From positions 22,429,033 through 22,493,032 of the forward strand of contig CM049309.1 of assembly GCA_026874595.1 (NCBI GenBank): DNA of 64,000 nucleotides, written 5' to 3'. Shown one piece after another: positions 12,286-24,600 of the stretch. A model generated the notes under the pieces. It ran no database searches and had not been told where the DNA came from. It saw only the letters and a program-made list of their open reading frames with translations. The position numbers were made by a program, and so were the translations under genes. Position 1 is the stretch's first letter. Each line of letters starts with the position of its first letter. Origin of the DNA: Sipunculus nudus (taxonomy: Eukaryota > Annelida > Sipuncula > Golfingiida > Sipunculidae).

Positions 12286-12302
12286 GGGGGGGGGGGGGGG
12301 GG
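12286..12302 (+). repeat. Poly-G tract, 17 G
   Basis: A 17-G run is preceded by GAGGGGGA. It is the second of a series of long homopurine G tracts in the window. Confidence 0.9.
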
Positions 12303-12869
12303 TTATCCACAGTGATTAATGATCCAGTATGCCTTCTGGCAGCTTGGGAGAAATTTCCCAGCCTGACTGGGGTATATTAATGTCACCTGTGTAAGTGTAT
12401 CCATGGAAGCGAAGCTTATGAAGTGGATATTGTTTGCTCTGTTTGCATGCTCTTCAGAAAAAAAAGTAAAAATAGCCTAAATACATGCCTGTACAATGTG
12501 GACTTCAGATGTTGATATTTTCCTGGGATGGAGGGGGGGTGGGGGGGCTTTCCGGGAAACCAGGAAAGCCCCCTGGGTACGCCACTGCAAATGTAAAGAG
12601 AAATATTCAGGATATCCTATACAATACAAAGAAGATTACTCATGCAGGTTTCAATGAGTTTGTAACCTGATACACATGCTGTCTGGCTGTTTGTATTATA
12701 AGGGCCCAGTGTCTGCTCCTAAAGTTCCCCTGTTCCATGGCTCATTAATCACTCAGAAACTGATACTGTTACAGAGTAATCTTCACAGCCTGGCAGCTGA
12801 TTAATTAACTTTGAGCAAAGGTCACTTCTTGGGATGCCCTAATGTATGATGGCGTGTGTATCAAAATGA

Positions 12870-13390
12870 TTGCCTTGTATCTATGATTTTATCCCATCTA
12901 GGCCAGACTGTTCCCTATAACCCCAACTTAATCGCAGCTGAGGCTATTAAAGCCCATATAAAAATAAATTGGAGTTTCAAACAAACAAGGTGTTCTTAAC
13001 ATATTACATTTTGCAGATGATACACTGGTGTTCACAGAAGATATTTACAGGATTAGAATAACTCTGAATGTATTTTCTTATTTTAATCAAATTACAGGTT
13101 TGAGGATATAAACTTTGACAAAACGGCAATAAGGCCCATAAAAAAAGGAAAATAGGAAGGAAAAGACACGATTGTCATTGAGTAGATTTGGGCTGATGAA
13201 CAGTTGATTTTATTCAGAATAATCATAGCAACTTCCATGAAATATGTTTTAAATAAATTATACTCCGAGGTACAAAAAAAAAAAAAAATGTGGTCACACA
13301 GAAATCCTTCGGCCAAAATTACTATTATAAGGAGCTTCCTTGTCTACCATATTATTTAATATCAGTTCTCCTTTACAAGATAATATGTAA
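12870..13390 (+). pseudogene. L1/Tx1-type LINE reverse-transcriptase relic
   Basis: Translation in shifting + frames gives the order expected for the RT palm and thumb of an L1/Tx1-clade ORF2: AHIKI, then FADDTLVFTED (catalytic YADD-like box, about 13,010-13,045), then YFNQITGLRI (the ..SGL.iN.. region), then near 13,290 WSHRNPSAKITIIRSF (thumb motif of the kind W..R.L...GKi.iik). Several frameshifts and stops break it and no 5' or 3' element ends are seen. The parallel relic at 17,590 carries the same motifs, so both are fragments of one family. Confidence 0.7.
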
Positions 13391-13639
13391 GGAATAGATA
13401 AGGTACATGTACTATTTAAATTCATATAAGAAAAAAAAATGTATGGAATCTTTGGTTGGGTGGTGGGTTCAGCATGATGCTTAACATTAAGTAGAACGTA
13501 ACATGAAAAAAAAAGTGGACAGGCTGAACATTAGTTAAACAAGAATATGATATTTAGTGGCAGTCAACAACTAAATAATTTATTCAGGAATGGTCAGTAC
13601 CTAAATAAAATTTAGTTTTAGGTGATGGAAATTAACAGG

Positions 13640-14450
13640 GAAGAGATCACGAGAATGATTGAGAGAAGGGACAGAGAGAGAATGATGATTGCGAGAAAGA
13701 GAGACTGAGAGAGAGGATGTTGGATAGTTTGTGCATGAAAAAAGAGAATAAATAAATGATTGAATCAGAAAGAGGCTTGCTGAATATGTATATATGAGAA
13801 ACAGAATGAATCAATGATAAATTGAGAGATAAAGACTGATAGATGGAGGGCCATAGATGGTGAGATATAGATGGAAGGTCATAGATGGTGTGTGGATGAG
13901 AAAGAATATATGAATGAAGGAATAAATAAGTCTCTCAGAAAGACGCAGAGAGAAGGAATAGTTGAGAGAAAGTCTTAGAAAGAGGGGAAGAGACTGGTTG
14001 AGAGAGGGAACGAGGAAGACTGAGAGAGAGAGAAGGGGAGGGGGTATGCTGGATGTGTACACGAGAAGAGAATGAATGAATGATTAATTGAGAGAAGGAG
14101 AGACACAGGAAAAAGGCGCGAGAGAGAATGATAATGATTGGTAGAAAGAGAGAATGGTAATGTTTGAGACAAAGAGGAAAGAGTCAAAGAAGGGATTCTG
14201 AGAGAGAGTGAGGATGCTAGATTGTGTGTATGAGAGGGAATGATTGATTGATTGGTTGATTGATTGAGATATAGAAACGGAGAGAGAGAGAGAGAGAGAG
14301 AATGAGAATATTAATTTTCGAGAAAAAGACAGCGGGATAGTGTGTGCATGAATAAGAGAATGAATAATTGATTGAGAGAAAGAGAGACTGAGTGAGATAT
14401 ATAATTAGGAAGAGAAGTGAGAGAGACAGAAAGAGGTAGACCTGCAACAG
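13640..14450. repeat. GA-rich minisatellite array (inverted relative to upstream CT arrays)
   Basis: This is the reverse complement of the CT arrays, including the spacer TGTTGGATAGTTTGTGCATGA (near 13,720) and GGTCATAGATGGTGTGTGGATGAG (near 13,870). All long minus-strand ORFs are Ser/Leu low complexity. Its orientation makes this half of the 1-21.6 kb block an inverted partner of the first half. Confidence 0.9.
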
Positions 14451-14789
14451 GTCGAGGAATAATTTTTTTTTCATTCGTTTGTATCACGTTTATCAATGTT
14501 CAGTGATCATTTTATAATTCATGTATTGGCCCCTTCTGTGGGGTGCAAATAGTTTACTTTCTTTCTCAAGGGGGCCCCACTATCACTAAGGGGTAAGGAC
14601 TAGATGAGAATCCCCCTATAATTGAGCACACAGACGCCACCTGTAGTTATTATTGTGAATTACTGGAACTGGTCATCAACAGGGAAGCTGAACATAGGGT
14701 CAACAGAGTAAAAGAATAGGGGTTGCTTTTACTTGGGGTATATTTATGCAAAATCAGAAACAGACAAAATTATAGGGACCTACGCAGGT
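14451..14789. other. Interruption in the GA arrays, nothing recognised
   Basis: This 340-bp stretch of ordinary composition separates two GA arrays. I see no ORF, splice-bounded exon or transposon ends. It may be the remnant of an insertion or a unique spacer. Confidence 0.5.
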
Positions 14790-15795
14790 CTAGAAAGAGG
14801 GGGTGTTGGATAATGTGTGCATGAGGAAGAGAATGGATTATTGAGAGAAAAAGTGACTGATAGAGAGAATGATTGTTTAGAGAAAAGAGACAGAGAGAAT
14901 GAGAATTATAATGATTGAGAGAAAGGGAGATTGAGACAGAGTTTGAAAGCAAGAAAGAGAGAATGAGAAATATTGAGAAAAAGAGGGAGACTCTGAGAAG
15001 AGAGATTCTGAGGGAGAGAGAGGAGGGGGGCTAGAATGTGCGTGCATGAGATAGAGAATGAAGGAATGATTGATTGATTGAGAGAAAGAGAGAATCCGAA
15101 AGAGAGAGAGAGAGACGGAGAGAATGATGATGATTAGGAGAAAGAGATACTTTGAGAGAGGGATATAATGATAATGATTGAGAGACTGAAAGATAAAGAG
15201 AGAGAGAATGAATAAATGAAAGAGAGAGAAGTATTTGTGTGAGAGAGAAAGAGAGCAAGAGATGGAGGGGGGATGTGGAGGGGAAAGTGTGTGCATGAGA
15301 AAGAAAATCATGATTCATGATTGAGAGGAAAAGACTAAGAGAGGGAAAGAAAATGAATGAATTTTTGAGAGAAAAACAGACTCAAAGAGAGAGAAGAGAA
15401 TGAGAATTATATTGTTTGAGAGAAAGAGAGACTGAGAGCGAGAGAATGATTAGGATTGAGAAAAAGAGAGACTATAGGAGAGAATGAGTATGATACTAAT
15501 TGAGAAAGAGAGAGAGAGTGTGTGTGTGTGTGAGGGTGTGTGCGTGTGTGTGTGGATCTGAGTGTGTGCAGGAGAAAGAAAATAAAATAATGATTGATTA
15601 AGAGAGACTTTTAGAGAGAAAGAGAGAGAGATAGAGGGGGGGGGGGGATGAAAATGGAAATGATTGAGAGAATAGATAAAGAGAGAGATGGGATGTTAAA
15701 TAGTGCGTGCATGAGAAAAAGAAAGGGGGATATTGGTTCATGTGTGCATGAGAAAGAGAATGAATGAATTGATGATTGATTGAGAGAAAGAGAGA

Positions 15796-15829
<34 letters not shown>

Positions 15830-16699
15830 ATGAGAATGATAATGATTAGGAGAAAGAGAGACTTAGAGAGGGGGGAGTATTTGAGAGAAAGATTGTGAGA
15901 AAGAGGGAGAGAGATAAAGGGGATGTGGAGTGTGTGCATGCGAAAGAAAATCATGATTGATTGAGAGGAAGATAGTTTAAGAGAGAGAGAGAGAGAGGGT
16001 GAGACAGGGAGAGAGAATGAAATTGTTAATTTTTAGGAGAGACCAGGAGAGAGGAGGTGTTGGATAGTGTGGGCATGAGAAAAAGAATTCACGGATTATT
16101 TAGAGAGACTGAGAGAGAAGCAGAAAATGTGAATGAATGATAGATAGAGAGACTGGTGGAGAGAGAATGATAATTATATAATTATTGAGAGAGAGGGGGG
16201 GGGGGTGTTAAATAGTGTGGGCATGAGAAAAAGAATTCACGGATTATTTAGAGACACAGAGAGAGAAGCAGAAAATGTGAATAATTGATGGTTGGAGAGA
16301 CAGACTGGGGGAGAGAGAATGATAATTATAATTATTGAGAGAGAGAGGAAGGATGTTGGATAGTGTGGGCATGAGAAAGAAAATGAATGAATTATTGAGA
16401 GAAAAACAGACTCGGGGAGAGAGGGGGAGAGAATGAGAATAATGTTTGAGAGAAAGAGAGACTATGAGAGAGAATGAGTTTGATACTGATTGAGAAAAAG
16501 AGAAAGATTGAGAGAGAGAAAAAGAGAGAGTTGTTTGATAGTGTGTGCATGAGAAAGAAAATTAAATAATGATTGATTGAGAGAAAGATACCTTTGTAGA
16601 GAGAGAGAGACAGAATGAAAATGTAAATGATTGAGAGAAGAGATACAGAGAGAGAGGGACTGTTGGATAGTGTTTCATGCATGAGAAAAAGAATGAATT

Positions 16700-16743
<44 letters not shown>

Positions 16744-17119
16744 GAAATGATTGAGAGAAAGAAAGACTGGGGAAATAGAATTTGAATTATATTTTTTGAA
16801 AGAGAAAGAGAGAGGGGGATATTTTTGATAATGTGTGCATGAGAATTAAGAGAATGACTGAATTATTGATTGATTGAGATGAATGATTTGTTGAGGGAAA
16901 GAAATAATCTGAAAGAAAGATAGAAAGAGATAATGAGAATAAGTAAGAAAAGAGAGAGAGAGAGAATGATAATGAGTGGGAGAGAGAGTGAAAGAGAACG
17001 AGAATGATAGTGATTGAGGGCAAGAGATATAGACAAAAAGAGGGAGATAAATAGAGGGTCATAGATGGTGTGTAGATGAGAAAGAAAGAAAGAAAGAAAG
17101 AATGAATGAATGAATGAAT

Positions 17120-17169
<50 letters not shown>

Positions 17170-17320
17170 AGTATTTGAGAGAAATACTATGAGAAAGGGG
17201 GAGGGGAGATTGATTGATGGAGAAAGAGGGATAGAGAATAATTATAATTGTTCAGAGAGAGAGAGACAGATACGTGTTGGATGTATACATGAGAAATATA
17301 ATAAATGGTTTGTTTGGGAT
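14790..17320. repeat. GA-rich minisatellite array
   Basis: The longest GA array has spacers of the type GTTGGATAGTGTGTGCATGAG repeated at least eight times (about 14,808, 15,280, 15,690, 15,735, 16,055, 16,210, 16,350, 16,538 and 16,665), giving a loose higher-order period of a few hundred bases. A (GAAT)n block lies at about 17,084-17,120. The minus-strand ORFs are low complexity. The array ends just before the short repeat at 17,325. Confidence 0.9.
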
Positions 17321-17324
17321 TAAT

Positions 17325-17405
17325 AAACAGGCTCATGACACAAGCTTCTGTGAATGAGAATCTTAACTGGCTCACTCCATCCCCCTGCCCAATGGAAATT
17401 TCTGA
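17325..17405 (+). repeat. Short dispersed repeat, copy 2 (pair with 11,050-11,130)
   Basis: This copy is homologous to 11,050-11,130 and is followed by a GC-rich stretch and an 18-C run (17,459-17,476). The LINE reverse-transcriptase relic starts about 190 bp downstream. Confidence 0.6.
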
Positions 17406-17458
17406 CAGTCCCGGGTCCCCTTTTGACCCCTCGGGTCCCTCTACGATGTACCGGCTGA

Positions 17459-17476
17459 CCCCCCCCCCCCCCCCCC
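17459..17476 (+). repeat. Poly-C tract, 18 C
   Basis: This run of 18 C (poly-G on the minus strand) lies between the short dispersed repeat and the LINE relic. Confidence 0.9.
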
Positions 17477-17589
17477 GCCCTAAAAAAAACGGCAGAAATG
17501 TAGGAATTCATAAAAAAAATATATGTGTTGGTTTACTTGTTGTGTATGTTGGGTATCAGGAGTATGTTGGTGTGTGTGTCAGAATGACT

Positions 17590-17980
17590 AAAGCAACAAG
17601 TAATAAATTTGTCTTACATCTCTCCATTTTCCAAGTTAAACAAGGCTGTCTCCTATTTCCCTAATTATTTATACATGCTATTGAATTGATACATGCTAAA
17701 GCCCATATTAAAATAGATGGAATTTCATACAAACATGGTGTTTTTAAAATGTTACATTATGCAGATGACACACTGGGTATCACAAAAGAAATGGACGGCA
17801 TAAGAAAAACAGTTTTCCTATGTTAATCAAATTACACGTTTGAGGAAAGAGCATTTCCATAAGAGCAGGAAAATATGAAGAAAAATACACAATTGATTGT
17901 CATTCAGGTATGGCTTGGGTGTTAACAATTCAATTTATTAAGACTTTTATAGTCAAAAACCTGGCCGCAGTAGATACGTA
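17590..17980 (+). pseudogene. L1/Tx1-type LINE reverse-transcriptase relic, second copy
   Basis: The order of motifs is QVKQGCLLFP...LFIHAIEL (equivalent of RQGCPLSPYLFILCIE, about 17,630-17,685), AHIKIDGISY, MLHYADDT (catalytic box, about 17,748-17,775), then a NYTFEE segment aligned with the SGL.iN motif, and IQVWLG. The catalytic aspartates of the box are retained, but stops and indels interrupt the frame within 400 bp. It is clearly related to the relic at 12,870-13,390 in the same orientation. Confidence 0.7.
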
Positions 17981-19249
17981 TTAAATGATAACTGTTTATC
18001 CCCCGGGGGAGAAACATGAGCTGCCAAGTCCAGCGCGGTTATACTCCGAGCATGGTCCGAGCATGTGCTTTGCTGTAGGGCTTGCTGATGATGCAACAAG
18101 GGATGGATGTCAGGAAAATCCCGCAGCTCGACAAAGGGATATTGCCTCTGTTAATTGGGCTCCCCGTAGTTTAAAAGTCTCCAAGTTAATAAGTATCATT
18201 TATACATCATTGTTGAAGTAACGATGTCAGCACAAAACGAAGAGATTATGCTCGTAAACAATATACTTATTTCATTTGTATGTAATATTTTATTGACGTC
18301 TCAGTTTAAACATCTATTTACATATTTGCACCGAATCGCGACCATATGTAAGCGCTATTCATGTTGAAATTGTTTACTTTTTGACAAGTTATTCGTGTTT
18401 AAAGCTCGGATTTGACGGTTTCCGAGACCTCTTATCACACAATTAAGTTAGCCTCAGGCTATGATTATGTCGTTTAGGTTTGCAGCTCCTGGGGAGTCAG
18501 CTTATGAAGAAGCCTAGCACAAGTGGGTACGAAGGATTTTTAGCATGGGGGGGGGGGGGGGGGGGTCACGCTGAACGAACTACGCTCCCCCCCCCCACCC
18601 CGCCTGGGGCCGAGACAGTCGACACTCGCGCTATAATCTATATACCCCTATAATAATGGTCACCAGTCAAATTTAATTTTCTTGCAAATACTGCCAACGG
18701 GGGGGGGGGGGGGGGGGGGGGGGTTTCGGGCCCCCCCATCCAATAGTTGGAGTACTCCTACTATAAGAATTGTAAAATGTTGATTTAAAAAATATCTTAT
18801 GTAACGGCAAGCGCCAGATAAAAAAAAATTATAAATTTAGATTAAGATGAGGGCAGACAGTAGAACTGGTCTATTCCCATTGCAATTTTTCGGACGGCAT
18901 GCAGGAAACTATCAGCACCTTTAATGCATGTCCGCCAGAAACTATCTTTTTTTTGCACATGCACAGGCCTGGCCCTTCTCTTCTTTTAACGAAAAATGGA
19001 GTTCGCTCTAATAAATGGCAAACACCTTTGTTTTTGTTTTTAATTTACCAACTATAATTAATTACCAATTGATTGAGACAACAGACGTATAAACTGTATA
19101 TTCATTTGTTTTCTAGCATGACTCGAAAAATGCACTGCTTTGTCAAACAAAGTTACTGAAATATTATAATACAGAAGTAACAAAGACATGAGCAAGTCAG
19201 GGCGCTGGTTGTCATTAGGTCTTCTGTCCATCCACGGTTTGTCAGTAAA
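17981..19249. other. Mixed sequence with two very long poly-G tracts, no firm gene
   Basis: The segment 17,985-18,221 is moderately GC-rich with an open plus-strand frame, but it has no recognisable motif or splice-site pair. Poly-G runs occupy 18,547-18,565 (19 G) and 18,699-18,723 (25 G), the latter followed by a C run. The remainder is AT-rich. No transposon ends or RNA genes were found. Confidence 0.45.
18699..18723 (+). repeat. Poly-G tract, 25 G
   Basis: This is the longest G homopolymer in the window. It is followed by TTTCGGG and then seven C, so it can pair as a short hairpin as well as form quadruplex DNA. Confidence 0.95.
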
Positions 19250-19741
19250 ATAGGGAGAATGAAAGGCAGAAAGTGACACAATAAGGTGTGAAAGAAAGAA
19301 ACAGAAAATGAAGATATAGGAAGTGACAAATAATTAAAGAAAGGTACAGATGCATGAGGGTGAAGGGGTGCTGATGAGGGGACCAAGAAAAAGAAAGGAT
19401 AAAGGAAAAGATGAAAGACAAACGGTAACTGGAAAAAACAGACAGGCAAAATATGAAGGAGAGAGAGAGAGAGAATGATCGAAAGACAAAAACTGGTCAC
19501 GAAAGATGGAAAGGGGTGAAATAATGAAAGAAAGAGACAGAAACGCGCGGGGGGGGGGGGGGGGAGAAAAGAAGGAATGAGAGAAGTGAAGGGAGGAGGA
19601 AAGGAAGGTGTGAGGAAGTAAAGGGAGGAGTTAAGGTGTGACGGAAGGATTGGAGACTAAATGAATAGTAATGAGTGAATGCAGGAGTAAGTGAAAGGAG
19701 TGAAGGAAGAAAAGAAGAATGAAAAAAATAAATAGGAGAGC

Positions 19742-19774
<33 letters not shown>

Positions 19775-20560
19775 AATGAAGATACACAGAGGGCAAGGAT
19801 CAAATAAAATTACATAGAATAATGTGAAGGAAGGCAAGGATCAAATAAAATTACATAGAATGAATGTGAAGGAAGGGGTGAGGGATGGAGAGAAGGACAG
19901 ATGAAAGGAAGGAAAGAGGAGGTAGGTAAAGGGAATTAAGAAGACGAGAAGAAAGAAAGAGTGGGACGAGATAAATGACAAATGGGTAGATAACTACGAA
20001 AATTAGAGAGAAAATTGTGGAAGGAATGAATGTAAAAAAGACTGAAGGAATAACGAGTGATGGACGGATTGAGTTAGGGAAGGAGTGAACGAAAGAAGGG
20101 AAGGAGGGAGAGATAAAGAGAAGGATGAGTAAAGGAAGGAAGAGGTCAAGGGAAGAACCACAGATTGATGAGACAAAAGAATGCTGTAAAGGATATCGAA
20201 ATTTATATAGAAAGAATGTGAAGGAGGAATGAATTAAGGAACGAGTGAAGAAGTGAACAGTTTTGTGAAAAAAAAAAGACGGGCACTAAGGGGGCAGGTA
20301 AAGCAGGAAGGATAGAAGTTGGTAGCAAGGAAGGTGGGTGCACTTTGGAATGAATGAAGGAAGGAGTGAAGACAGGAATGCGTGGTGGAACGTGAAAGGA
20401 AGCACGAAGGAAGGAAGTTATGAAGGAATTACGAACGGAAAAGGAGATACAGGGAAAAGGTAGAAATACTGAGATTGAAGTGATAAAGACATAAAGAGGG
20501 CACAGACAACTTAAATTAGATAAATGTAATGTAAGGGAAGGAGAAAGAGAAAGTAAATTC
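19250..20560. repeat. Purine-rich GAAGGA/GGAATGAA array
   Basis: More than 1.2 kb are almost exclusively purine on the plus strand, with a more complex composition (GAAGGAAGG, GGAATGAA, AGGAGTGAA) than the GA arrays and a 16-G run at 19,549-19,564. A partial tandem duplication is visible: AAGGATCAAATAAAATTACATAGAA occurs at about 19,795 and again at about 19,838. The minus-strand ORFs are low complexity. Confidence 0.85.
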
Positions 20561-20564
20561 ATCC

Positions 20565-20652
20565 ATTCATTCATTCTTTCTTTCTTTCTTTCTCATCCAC
20601 ACACCGTCTATATATGCCCCTCCGTCTCTCTTTTTTCCCCAGTCATTCTTAT

Positions 20653-20702
<50 letters not shown>

Positions 20703-21120
20703 AGATTCTCTCTGTCTCTCAATCAATCAATCCTTCCTTCTTTCTCTTTCTCATACACAAACTAGCCCCCCACCTCTATATCTTTCTTTTTTTCTCCCCC
20801 TCTCTCTCTGTGTCGGAATCTCTCTCTTCTCAGTGTCTTCCTCTTTCTCTCAATTATTCTCGTTCTCTTTGTTACTATCAAGCTCTCTGTCTCAGTCTCT
20901 CTTTCTCTCAATAATAATCAGTCTCAGTCTCTCACTCTCTTACTCTCTCACTCTGTGTGTCTCTCTTTCTCGATCAATCATCTATTCATTCATTCTCTCT
21001 CTCATACATACTATCTGACATCCTCTCTGTCTCTCTTTAGAGAGAGAGAAAGAGAGAGAAAAAGAGAGAGACTCATTCATTCATTCATTCCCATTAACAC
21101 ACCATCCGTATGATCCTCAA

Positions 21121-21154
<34 letters not shown>

Positions 21155-21610
21155 CCCCCCCCCCTCTCTCTCTTTATAGTCCTATTTCAATCATTATCAT
21201 TGTCATTCTCTCTCTCTCACTCTCTCTCTCTCTCTTTTATCTATTATCATTCTCATGTTCTCTGTCGCTCACTGTCTCTCTGTGTCTCTCTCATAGATTC
21301 TCTCTTTCTCTTAATGAATCAATCATTCTTTCTCTCTCTCATACATAATCTATAGCACCCTAATCCTCTTTCTGTCTCTCTCTCTCTATCTTTCGCTTAA
21401 TCTTTTGCTCATTCATTCTCTTTCTCATGTACACATCATTATACCTCTCTCTCTCTCTCTCTCTCTGAGAGAATTTTCCATTCATTCATTCATTCATTCA
21501 TTCATTCATTCATTCATTCATTCATTCATTCATTCATTCATACACGTACTATATCTCTTTCTCTCTCTTTCTCTTTCTCTCTCCCATCCTCTCTCTCTCT
21601 CTCTAATGAT
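20565..21610. repeat. CT-rich minisatellite array, last copy
   Basis: The orientation switches back from GA to CT near 20,565. The array includes (CT)n at about 20,656-20,698, a GA block with ATTC repeats at about 21,038-21,090, and a (TTCA)n tract at 21,478-21,542 followed by more CT. It ends at the conserved flank 21,605-21,690 shared with 10,405-10,490. Confidence 0.9.
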
Positions 21611-21690
21611 TATGAATATTGTAATCTAAATATAAGGGAACTGCGAACAATGATCCGCGGTTTGTCACCTGTTGAGCGAGACATAAAGTT
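21605..21690 (+). repeat. Flank sequence shared with 10,405-10,490
   Basis: This is the second copy of the conserved 3' flank of a CT array. The GGCGACA satellite block begins immediately after it. Confidence 0.7.
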
Positions 21691-24600
21691 ACAGGAATTG
21701 TTCAGGTTATTCAGGTTATCTCCGAATATATTTTTATATACATACAGGATTTTTATAAGGGGTTAATACATACAGGATTTTTATCCCACAGAATTTGGGC
21801 AACACCGATAAGACTGCATTGACAAGAATTGGATAATTCAGAGATGAATGTTCAGTGGAACTGAACGACATGAATATGGAAGCTATGTCTATGATTATAA
21901 AATAAAATATTATATTTTGATGATTTTATATGCTAAATCACCGCTGTCTAATATCTTCTGTACTAAAGAAGATGTTTTAGATTCCTGGTTTTCTATACGA
22001 TTAGATTTAATATCACATTCAATATAGCCTATTCTGCGTTGTTTCATTTATAACACCCGCCTGTTATATGGTTAAATTCCTAAATACGATCTAAAGCTAC
22101 TACATCGTCTTTTGATTTGACAAAGGGTGCTTCTAATTGCAAGATAGAAAAGAGATAAATATATAGATACAGGAATTAAGGCGACACCAATATAAATGCA
22201 CTGGAATTAAGTCGACATTTCAGAGGTGAATACATGTATAGGCATTACGGCGACATCAACATCGCAGCTACAGGGAGAAGTTTATGATCATGAAAATAAA
22301 ACAATTATGATATGTAGGCGCTGGGGTCCACATGCCCACCGAAGAAGATATAAAGCATACATACGCACTCTGATAATTATGTCTGACTTTCTATAGTTAC
22401 ATTGCTCAGGCTCATGCTTATGATATTACATGAGGATATGGTGTACTAACGTGTTGCTGCATAGAATAGAAATTAATTCATGTTATCTCGATATTTATCG
22501 GATATAAATCAAGGCGACAAAACTTGTATCCACCTTAATATACTGAGATATGTGTAGCTTTCTGGACCGCTGGTATAGGAATTAAGGCGACATCATCACA
22601 GATACGATTGTTATATATCAATGAAGGATTGAAAAACGGTTCTCCATCTATATTCAAAAATGGATTGTCATCTTATCGCTGTTAATATTTGCAATTTATT
22701 CAGGTTATTTCAGGATATATCATACAGGGATTAATTTACAAAGGTTTTTTATCCCGGAGAATCAGGGCAACACCCGTAAGGCTGCATTGGAATGAATTGA
22801 ATATTCCAGAGATGAATGTCAGGAGGGATTGATTGACATAAATATGGGAGTTACAGCTGTATCTATGATTATAAAATAAATATAATATTTTGATGATTTT
22901 ATATGTTGACTCACACTTGTCTAAAATTTTCTGTATAGAAGATGTTTTAGATTCCTGTTTTATTTTTCTTTAATTTTTTTTTATATTTTAATAACATAGT
23001 TAATATAGCATATTTTGCGCAGTTTCATTTATAACACCCGCCTATCATATAGTTAAATTCCAAAATACGATCTAAAGCTATATATCGTCTTTCTGAATCT
23101 GCAAAAAGTTGACTCAGGCTATAATTTACAATAAATGCGACATAAATGCATGACGTTTTGAAAATACCCCACTGAAGATAATAATAGGACAGTTGTTATG
23201 AAAACATTTATTTTGTTTGTAATTAGGGTGCTTCTTATTGCAAGAGAGAAAAAAGATAAATATATAGATACAGGAATTAAGGCGACACGAATATGAATAT
23301 ATTGAAATTAAGGCGACATTTCAGAGATGAATGCATACAGGAATTAAGGCGACATCAACATCGCAGCTAGGGGGAGAAGTTTATGATTATAAAACTAAAA
23401 TAATTATTACATATAGTCGATAAGTCAACACGCCTATCGAAGGAGATATTACGGTACATATACCTGGAAATACTCGGATAATCATGTCTGGCTTTCTAAA
23501 GATACATTGGTGAGGCTCCTGCTTATGATATTTCATAAGCATATGTTATGATAACATATTGCTGCACAGATTAGAAATGTATTTATGTAATCTTGATATT
23601 TATCAGATATAAATCAAGGCGACAAGACTTGTATCCACCGGAATATACTGAGATATGTTTAGCTTTCTGGACAGTTGGTATAAGAATTAAGGCGACATCA
23701 TCACAGATAGCTTATAAGTCCATGAAGAAGTCTTAAATAACGGTTCTCTTATATATATTCATACATGGATTGTCATCTTACCGCTGTTAATATTTCAAAT
23801 TTATTTAGGTTATCTCGATCGGTGTATGTTTATATAGAGATTAATACATGCAGGATCTAAATTCTAAAGAATTAAGTCGACACCAATTAATAAAATAGCA
23901 ATGGAATTAATTGAATATTTTTAGAGATGAATACCCAGGGGATCTGGCCGACATGAATATGAAACCTACAGATATGTCAATGATTATAAAATTAAATATT
24001 GATGATTTTTTCCAAACTCGCCCTTGACTCATATTTTCTGTTCCTAAGAAAATGTTTTAGATTCTTGGTCTTTTATTTTTTTTTTTAATTTTGAGACCAC
24101 AGTTGATATAAAATATTCCACTCAATATCATTTATAACACCCGCCGATCATATGGTGTATTTCTTAAATACGATCTTAAGCTATATTGTCTTTCTGAATT
24201 AGCAAAGTGTTGACTCAGGTTATAATTTAGATTAAAATGCGGCATATACGCATGTAGACTTGAAAATACAAAGCCGAAGATAATATAAGAACCGTTGTTA
24301 TGAAATAATAACATTCATTTTGATTGTAATTCGGGTGCTTCTAATTGCAAGAGAAAAAATGATACATATTTTCATACAGGAATTAAGGCGACACCAATAT
24401 GAATGTTCTGGAATTAAGTCGACTTTTCAGAGATGAATGTATACAGGAATTAAGGCGACATCAACATCGCAGCTACATGCAGGGAGAAGTTTATGATTAT
24501 GAAAAAAAAAATATGATATGTAGACGTATGGTCCACATGCTCATCGAAGAAGATATAAAGCATGCATTTGTACTCCGATCATTTTGCCTGGCTTTCCATA

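Noticed and set aside
21478-21542. Direct repeats that might suggest a CRISPR array (also the 32-bp repeats at 59,635)
   Set aside because: They are contiguous tetranucleotide or 32-bp tandem repeats without unique spacers, in an animal-type genome with no cas genes.
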